Assembly (NCBI GenBank): GCA_013286325.1
Contig: JABDFZ010000020.1
Span: 1 to 36,293 of the forward strand
DNA: 36,293 nucleotides
Direction: 5' to 3'
DNA from: Bacteroidota bacterium
GTDB taxonomy: Bacteria > Bacteroidota > Bacteroidia > Sphingobacteriales > Sphingobacteriaceae
Shown here: positions 31,463 through 36,293 of the stretch, piece by piece
Position numbering within the stretch: position 1 is the stretch's first letter
Layout: every line of letters starts with the position of its first letter
Position numbers and translations under genes: made by a program
Notes under the pieces: generated by a model
The model's input: the letters and a program-made list of their open reading frames with translations, nothing else
What the model was told of the DNA's origin: nothing
The model's database searches: none

Positions 31463-31825
31463 ATGAAACGACTAAGCGAAAAAGAAGAAACCATAATGCA
31501 GACGGTTTGGAAATTAAAAAGAGCTTTTGTTAAGGAGGTGCGTGACGATCTGCCCGACCCTAAACCTCATATCAATACTGTATCAACCATGATGCGCCGA
31601 TTGGCCGACAAAGGATTTTTAAAATTTGAAGATTTTGGAAGTACTTACCGTTATGCGGCGGCGATATCGAAAATGGAATATACCAGGAAATTTGTAAGGC
31701 CTCTTTTGGCGGGGCTGTTTGGTGATTCCATGAAAAATGTGGTATCGTTTTTTGCAGAAGAGGACGAAGTATCCTTAGATGAATTAAAAGAGATCGTTAA
31801 AATGATAGAAGATAAGAACAAATAA
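31463..31825 (+). CDS. BlaI/MecI/CopY-family repressor
   Basis: The 120-residue protein has the BlaI winged helix: L-S-E-K-E-E-T-I-M-Q-T-V-W-K-L at the N-terminus, the recognition region P-H-I-N-T-V-S-T-M-M-R-R-L-A-D-K-G-F-L and the wing Y-R-Y-A-A. A C-terminal dimerisation tail ends in E-L-K-E-I-V-K-M-I-E. Such repressors are removed by proteolysis triggered by a partner M56 sensor protease, which follows 11 bp downstream. ATG 31463 is preferred to the TTG at 31457. In Bacteroidota these pairs are widespread and mostly not tied to a beta-lactamase; none is seen here. Confidence 0.92.
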   Translation: MKRLSEKEETIMQTVWKLKRAFVKEVRDDLPDPKPHINTVSTMMRRLADKGFLKFEDFGSTYRYAAAISKMEYTRKFVRPLLAGLFGDSMKNVVSFFAEEDEVSLDELKEIVKMIEDKNK

Positions 31826-31836
31826 ATTTTAGTGCT

Positions 31837-33939
31837 ATGGAACCATTAATTATCTACCTGTTAAAGGCCAATGTGGTTATATCCATATTGTTTCTGTTTT
31901 ATTTATTAGCGCTTAAAAACGATAAATCATTTTGGCAAAATAGGTTTTACTTGCTATTCAGTTTATTGTTATCGCTGTTTTTGCCTTTGTTGCCGGGTAT
32001 AAATTTTTCAAATTTAGGTGGCATTCAACGTCAAATAACAATGGCTAACCCATTAAATAGCATATACACAACCATTGGCAATTCGCAAATGGTTAACACG
32101 CATATCAGTACGCATATTAATACGCACATTAATACCGCCCATGTTGCTATTAAACAAGGCTTTATGCTTCCGTCACTAATGCAAACTTTAGTTGGTATTT
32201 ACTTATTGGTAAGCTTCATTTTGCTGATTAGATTGACTATAAAATTGCTTAAACTCAGCATCCTGATCAAAAAGACCGATAAACAATTAACAGCAGGTAT
32301 TTACTATTGTGCTTTTGATGGCACTGCTCCGTTTTCCTTTTTCAAGTACATGGTTATTAACAAACAGCGTTTTAATGATCGTGAATTGCAGCAAGTTATT
32401 TCGCATGAAAAGGTGCATATACAACAATGGCATAGTATAGATATACTTTTTGCAGAACTGGTGCATACCATACTCTGGATTAACCCGCTAATTGTATACT
32501 TAAAACGATGCATCAAACTTAACCACGAATACATTGCCGACAGCGAAGTAATAAACAGCGGCTTTGATAAAAAGGACTATCAGCTTAGTATTGTGCAAAG
32601 TTCGTTTAAACTACAAGCCCACCAATTAACCAATTTATATAGTTCTTCAAAAATTAAAACCCGTATTAAGATGATGAATTTAAAAAAATCGCCAAACGCG
32701 AATTTGTATAAGTATGCGTTTGTATTATTACTGATTGCAGCCAGTTATTTCTTAATTAGCCCATTTAGTGCGAGTGCGCTGCAGAAAAACGTAAGTGTAA
32801 AAAGCACGAAGTTTGATACCGGACCCCTAAAAGCTTTTGAAGGGTTATATCAAACGCCGGATAAAAGTACCTATATCAAATTAACCGAAGTAAATAATGT
32901 CTTAGTGGTTAAACAATTATGGGACGGCCGCGAATTTTCATTAAAACAAAAAAGTGAACTTGGATTTGCCACAGCGAATGACGCATCATTTAAGTTTACA
33001 AAAGACAAAGATGGAAATGTAACACGGCTACTGGCATTTGGCCAGGATATTTGGCTAAAGGCAAACAGCGCTGACTTAAAGAACACAGCACTTAACACAC
33101 AGCAACTAAAGGCGTTGGAGGGAATTTACCAACTTGATGCCAATAAAGCGGCATACATACAGGTTATTGCAAAACAAAACACATTGATCACTAAACAACT
33201 TTGGGATGGCAAAGAAATCGCTATGTTGGCCCAATCGGATGTCTCGTTTCTTGTTCACGTCCCTTATCTCAGAATCGTTAAATTCACAAAAAATGATGAG
33301 GGTATCGCTACAAGATTCATAGCCGCAGATAAACAGAACTGGAATAAGGTTGATAGCTATCATCCCGCCGACACAATAAAATTACCTGCACAGACCCTGA
33401 AAAAATTTGAGGGTTATTATGAGTTTAAAGACAGAAAAGGGCAATTTTTACAAATTATCGCTACCGCCAACGGTTTAGTTTTAAAGCAATTATGGGATAA
33501 CCAACAAATTAATTTTACAGCCACAAGCCCCTTGGAGTTTTCGGCAAAAGAGAACCCGGAGTTTACCCTCCAGTTTACAGCTGATAATGCCGGACGCATC
33601 AGCCAGGTTTTAGCTTTTGGAAAAGATGTTTGGGATAGAAATGATAGCTATAAACCCCTTGTCGAAATAAAATTAGCAGCACAGGATCTGAAAAAATTTG
33701 AGGGCAAGTATGAGTTTAGAGACCAAAAAGGGCAATTTTTACAAATTAGCGCTACTGACAGTGGCTTGGTTTTAAAGCAATTATGGGATAATCAACAAAT
33801 TGATTTTGTAGCCTCAAGCCCATTATCATTTTTTGCAAAAAAAACACCCGGATTTACACTCCAGTTTACAAGTGACAGCGCGGGTCGTATTACCCAGGTT
33901 TTGGCCTTTGGACAAGATGTTTGGGACAGGGTTAATTAA
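31837..33939 (+). CDS. M56 (BlaR1-like) membrane metalloprotease with four C-terminal repeats
   Basis: The 700-residue protein has four membrane helices (about 8-25, 36-54, 117-137, 292-311) and an M56 protease domain with zinc motif H190-E-K-V-H194 and the later L-N-H-E231-Y-I-A-D ligand region. Instead of a penicillin-binding sensor or TonB domain, the exported part (331-700) is four repeats of 93-97 residues starting at 331, 424, 521 and 618. Each has (F/L)-E-G-x-Y, then V-L/T-K-Q-L-W-D, and ends in x-A-F-G-x-D-x-W; the last two repeats are near-identical. A His-rich T-H-I-N repeat lies in the first extracytoplasmic loop (88-100). It is probably a sensor that cleaves BlaI. Confidence 0.9.
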   Translation: MEPLIIYLLKANVVISILFLFYLLALKNDKSFWQNRFYLLFSLLLSLFLPLLPGINFSNLGGIQRQITMANPLNSIYTTIGNSQMVNTHISTHINTHINTAHVAIKQGFMLPSLMQTLVGIYLLVSFILLIRLTIKLLKLSILIKKTDKQLTAGIYYCAFDGTAPFSFFKYMVINKQRFNDRELQQVISHEKVHIQQWHSIDILFAELVHTILWINPLIVYLKRCIKLNHEYIADSEVINSGFDKKDYQLSIVQSSFKLQAHQLTNLYSSSKIKTRIKMMNLKKSPNANLYKYAFVLLLIAASYFLISPFSASALQKNVSVKSTKFDTGPLKAFEGLYQTPDKSTYIKLTEVNNVLVVKQLWDGREFSLKQKSELGFATANDASFKFTKDKDGNVTRLLAFGQDIWLKANSADLKNTALNTQQLKALEGIYQLDANKAAYIQVIAKQNTLITKQLWDGKEIAMLAQSDVSFLVHVPYLRIVKFTKNDEGIATRFIAADKQNWNKVDSYHPADTIKLPAQTLKKFEGYYEFKDRKGQFLQIIATANGLVLKQLWDNQQINFTATSPLEFSAKENPEFTLQFTADNAGRISQVLAFGKDVWDRNDSYKPLVEIKLAAQDLKKFEGKYEFRDQKGQFLQISATDSGLVLKQLWDNQQIDFVASSPLSFFAKKTPGFTLQFTSDSAGRITQVLAFGQDVWDRVN
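32098..32133 (+). repeat. 12-bp tandem repeat encoding T-H-I-(S/N)
   Basis: Three 12-bp units (ACGCATATCAGT, ACGCATATTAAT, ACGCACATTAAT) inside the M56 gene encode T-H-I-S, T-H-I-N, T-H-I-N in the extracytoplasmic loop between helices 2 and 3. Confidence 0.85.
33388..33939 (+). repeat. Duplicated 291-bp segment in the M56 gene
   Basis: The DNA of repeat 3 (from 33397) and repeat 4 (from 33688) is strongly alike in a 291-bp register, including long identical runs around the K-Q-L-W-D codons. Repeats 1 and 2 are more diverged. This indicates a recent in-frame tandem duplication. Confidence 0.8.
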
Positions 33940-33991
33940 ATTAAAACCTACTTCAGAAATGATAGCTTCCGACTGTTAAACCAATCAAACC

Positions 33992-35272
33992 ATGAAGAAA
34001 ATAACATTGTTCCTTTTAACAATTTCTTTCGCCTGCATGGCGCAGGAAAGGCCGCAGGCTACTGCTGTTGTAATGACGCCGGAACTCACACAGATAGTGA
34101 TCGATACCTTGTCCAAAGCATTGATCACTAACTATGTTTTCACCGATAAGGCCCAGGTTATGAGCAAGTATCTTAAGGGGCAATTGGCAAAAGGTGCCTA
34201 CCGGGCTATCAAAGACCCGCAAGCTTTCGCTATGCAAATTTCGGCTGACCTGCAAACCGCCTGTCCCGACCTGCATATGGGTTTCCATTTCGATCCCCGG
34301 CTGGCGCAAATGGGGGCACCTCCTCCAATGCGTGCGCCCAACCCGCACCAGGATTCGCTTCGGAATGCCGACATGGCAGAACGTAATTTTATGTTCATGG
34401 CTTCAGAAATTTTACCGGGCAACGTAGGCTACGTAAAATTTAACGGGTTTATGGATGTTAGCCCCGCCGCCAAAGAAACAGTTACAGCCGCTTTCCGCTT
34501 TGTACAGCATACCAAAGCATTGATCATTGACCTGCGGGACAATCATGGCGGAAGCCCGGAAATGGTTAAACAGGTGGCAAGTTATTTTTTTGCGGAAAGA
34601 ACACGGGTAAATGATATCATTGTTCCCAACAAGCGGGACACTGCCAAGGGCTGGACCGACCCAACAGCTACCGACGGGCTGATTCTGCGGATGCCGGTGT
34701 ATGTATTAACCAGCAGCAACACGGTTTCGGCGGCTGAAGACCTGGCCTACGCAATGCAGGCAACAAAAAGGGGAACTATAATAGGTGAAAAAACAGCTGG
34801 CGGCTCCCACCCGGTAGGCCCGGTTTTCCTGGGACATGGCTTTGTAGCGGGTATTCCGTTTGCCCATACCTATAATATCCATACCGGGACAGAGTGGGAG
34901 GGCACCGGGGTTATTCCTGATATTGCACTTAAAGCGGATGCATCGCTGGACGATGTCACTTCAACTTTATTCCCGAACTCATGGGCTGCAAATCAGCATA
35001 AAGCTGTTGACAGGCCGGTAGATCCCCAGTCCGTTCAAGCCTACCTTGGCACTTATGAGGGCGGACTAAAGTTTTATGTAAAGGAGGGTGCCCTGTATTG
35101 TGAAAACCCGGAACGCGGCAACCAGATTTTTAAATTGCGTTATATCTCGCCCGGGTTTTTCCAACTGGACGAAAACGTACAGATTAAATTCGGCCAGCAA
35201 CAAGGGACCGCTTCCGGCATGCAGTTTTACTGGAGCAACGGTAACATTTCGTTTAAACAAAAGATCCAATAA
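33992..35272 (+). CDS. Exported S41-family serine peptidase with C-terminal beta domain
   Basis: The 426-residue protein has a signal peptide (M-K-K-I-T-L-F-L-L-T-I-S-F-A-C-M-A-Q). An N-terminal helical IRBP-like domain (about 25-100) is followed by an S41 core: G-Y-V-K-F-N-G-F, A-L-I-I-D-L-R-D-N-H-G-G-S, nucleophile S246 in T-V-S-A-A-E-D and K267 in G-E-K-T-A-G-G. No PDZ domain is seen. The last 85 residues (Y-L-G-T-Y-E-G-G-L-K-F-Y-V onward) form a small beta domain with the same pattern as the repeats of the M56 neighbour. It begins 52 bp after that gene and is probably in its operon, either as an effector protease or as a hydrolase of the sensed peptide. Confidence 0.9.
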   Translation: MKKITLFLLTISFACMAQERPQATAVVMTPELTQIVIDTLSKALITNYVFTDKAQVMSKYLKGQLAKGAYRAIKDPQAFAMQISADLQTACPDLHMGFHFDPRLAQMGAPPPMRAPNPHQDSLRNADMAERNFMFMASEILPGNVGYVKFNGFMDVSPAAKETVTAAFRFVQHTKALIIDLRDNHGGSPEMVKQVASYFFAERTRVNDIIVPNKRDTAKGWTDPTATDGLILRMPVYVLTSSNTVSAAEDLAYAMQATKRGTIIGEKTAGGSHPVGPVFLGHGFVAGIPFAHTYNIHTGTEWEGTGVIPDIALKADASLDDVTSTLFPNSWAANQHKAVDRPVDPQSVQAYLGTYEGGLKFYVKEGALYCENPERGNQIFKLRYISPGFFQLDENVQIKFGQQQGTASGMQFYWSNGNISFKQKIQ

Positions 35273-35485
35273 AAAGAATTAAAACTTCTGCGGCGAAAGA
35301 AAACATTAGTCATACTGCCCCGGGGCTTTGGATGATTTTGTTAAAATAATCATTGGCGGCTATGTATTTAGTGAGGGACTTACTCATCTTTCAAAGACTG
35401 AACATGGCGTATTTTCACCTTTTAAATGTCTTTCTTGCCACCCGTTTGATTAAACAATGTTCGCTAGTTTTATCAAAAAAAGATT

Positions 35486-36052
35486 ATGCGAAAAATTATT
35501 GTTACCGAATTCATGACCCTTGATGGCGTTATCGAATCACCCGGTGGAAATGAAACTCCTCATCCTCATGGCGGTTGGCAGTTTAAATACAACTCTCCGG
35601 AAACCGGCAAATACAAAGTTGATGAGCTTGCCAGTGTGGATGCCTTGTTGTTAGGCAAAAACACATATGAGTTGTTCGCCGGATATTGGCCAGGCCAGGC
35701 TGGTGGCGCATTCGCCGACCCCATCAATCGGTTGCCTAAATATGTTGTATCAACAAGCCTGCAAACGGCGGATTGGAACAACAGCCATATCCTTCGCGAT
35801 GTAGCCAAAGACATTACCGCACTGAAGAAGACCGATGGCGGTGATATCCTTGTTTATGGAAGCGGTACGCTTGTTAAGGCCCTGCTTCACCACGACCTCA
35901 TCGACGAGTTGCGGCTTATGGTATATCCTGTCTCAATCGGCGGCGGGCTAAGGCTTTTCGATGATAACAGGGAATTAAAGAAGTTTGAGCTCAAGCACTC
36001 AATCGTTACCGACCTCGGAATTCTTATCCTTGAATACCAGCCGGTTACCTGA
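35486..36052 (+). CDS. RibD C-terminal/dihydrofolate-reductase-like protein
   Basis: The 188-residue protein matches the RibD_C family: R-K-I-I-V-T-E-F-M-T-L-D-G-V-I-E-S-P-G-G at the start, L-L-L-G-K-N-T-Y-E-L-F-A-G-Y-W-P, K-Y-V-V-S-T-S-L, G-D-I-L-V-Y-G-S-G-T-L-V-K-A-L (NADPH-binding turn), L-I-D-E-L-R-L-M-V-Y-P-V and the ending G-I-L-I-L-E-Y-Q-P. Members are NAD(P)H-dependent reductases; free-standing copies like this mostly have no known substrate and are not the folate enzyme. It has its own 213-bp upstream gap. Confidence 0.92.
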   Translation: MRKIIVTEFMTLDGVIESPGGNETPHPHGGWQFKYNSPETGKYKVDELASVDALLLGKNTYELFAGYWPGQAGGAFADPINRLPKYVVSTSLQTADWNNSHILRDVAKDITALKKTDGGDILVYGSGTLVKALLHHDLIDELRLMVYPVSIGGGLRLFDDNRELKKFELKHSIVTDLGILILEYQPVT

Positions 36053-36145
36053 TTGGATAAGTCTTAATAAGCACACTCCTGCTGGCGATGTTATATGTTT
36101 ACAAAACGTAGGGTCTCCTGCGGAAGACCCTGCCGGGACGAAAAA

Positions 36146-36153
36146 TAATTTTG
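36146..36153 (+). promoter_or_regulatory. -7 box TAATTTTG for the partial NTF2-like gene
   Basis: A perfect TAnnTTTG lies 12 nt before the ATG at 36166, giving a very short leader. No clear -33 box was found. Confidence 0.5.
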
Positions 36154-36165
36154 TAGTATTGCTTT

Positions 36166-36293
36166 ATGGAAAAAGTAACTGAAATACAAAATTGTGAGAA
36201 AATGCTTTTGCAAGCTATCAAAGAGAACAATACTAATCTACTTGATAAATTGCTTCACAATGACCTGCTGTTTGTAAATCCTATGGGGCAGAT
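36166..36293 (+). CDS. NTF2-like (DUF4440/SnoaL-type) protein, truncated by the window edge
   Basis: Only 42 residues are visible before the window ends. The pattern C-E-K-M-L-L-Q-A-I-K-E-N-N-x-x-x-L-D-K-L-L-H-N-D-L-L-F-V-N-P-M-G resembles the N-terminal helix and first strand of small NTF2-like proteins of the DUF4440 group. These use a cone-shaped barrel for varied binding or isomerase roles. No function can be assigned from the fragment. Confidence 0.7.
   Translation, partial: MEKVTEIQNCEKMLLQAIKENNTNLLDKLLHNDLLFVNPMGQ

Noticed and set aside
36110..36131. Hairpin AGGGTCT/AGACCCT downstream of the RibD-like gene
   Set aside because: Lacks a T-tract on either strand; termination is not supported.

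Overview
This window looks like a chromosomal segment of a Bacteroidota bacterium, most likely from the Sphingobacteriaceae (Mucilaginibacter/Pedobacter-like). The reasons are: -7 boxes of the form TAnnTTTG with TTTG/TTG boxes 19-21 bp upstream; very short leaders with few Shine-Dalgarno sites; a MurF-alanine racemase fusion; DUF1735-type and propeller lipoproteins; a TlpA-like thioredoxin protein; and a BlaI/M56 pair. Family names come from motif recognition by eye. No database search was run.

Layout. 1-1564 (-): edge-truncated TPR protein. 1899-4591 (+): Rieske oxygenase, YceI protein and a YrdC/YciO-type protein. 4588-8503 (-): trpD-trpF-trpB-trpA transcription unit behind a trp attenuator. 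The attenuator has a 13-residue leader peptide with three consecutive Trp codons and overlapping pause, antiterminator and terminator hairpins. 8636-10691 (+): Kir-type potassium channel and a lipoprotein. 10693-13658 (-): SDR oxidoreductase, PIN-toxin/antitoxin pair, glycosyltransferase and recR. 13677-14206: a 530-bp element holding a four-helix-bundle (S23/IVP-like) gene between 37-bp inverted repeats made of 8-bp units. 14218-16536 (+): sodium/solute symporter and LOG-family protein, with a second, empty and degenerate pair of the same 8-bp repeat arrays between them. 16616-22647: thioredoxin-like protein (-), MFS transporter (+) with a paralogue remnant or leader ORF upstream, DUF502 protein (-) and two tandem trypsin-like proteases (-). 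22768-25771: murF-alr (-) and divergent recX (+). 25891-26129: tRNA-Gly and tRNA-Leu. 26294-29571: a membrane-anchored winged-helix regulator divergent from two propeller proteins. 29658-31154 (-): exported alpha/beta-hydrolase-like protein. 31463-36052 (+): BlaI repressor, M56 metalloprotease with four C-terminal repeats, S41 protease with a possibly related C-terminal domain, and a RibD/DHFR-like reductase. 36166-end: partial NTF2-like gene.

How the genes work together. TrpD, F, B and A carry anthranilate to tryptophan except for the TrpC step. trpE, trpG and trpC are not here and must lie elsewhere. BlaI, M56 and S41 look like one signal-controlled proteolysis module. The winged-helix regulator and the propeller proteins may form a sensory cassette around a shared intergenic region that carries three TTTACA repeats.

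The most unusual features are several unrelated families of small inverted tandem-repeat arrays (7-bp, 8-bp and C/G-rich) placed right beside start codons, one pair of which encloses the S23-like gene. The best-supported regulatory discovery is the trp attenuator.
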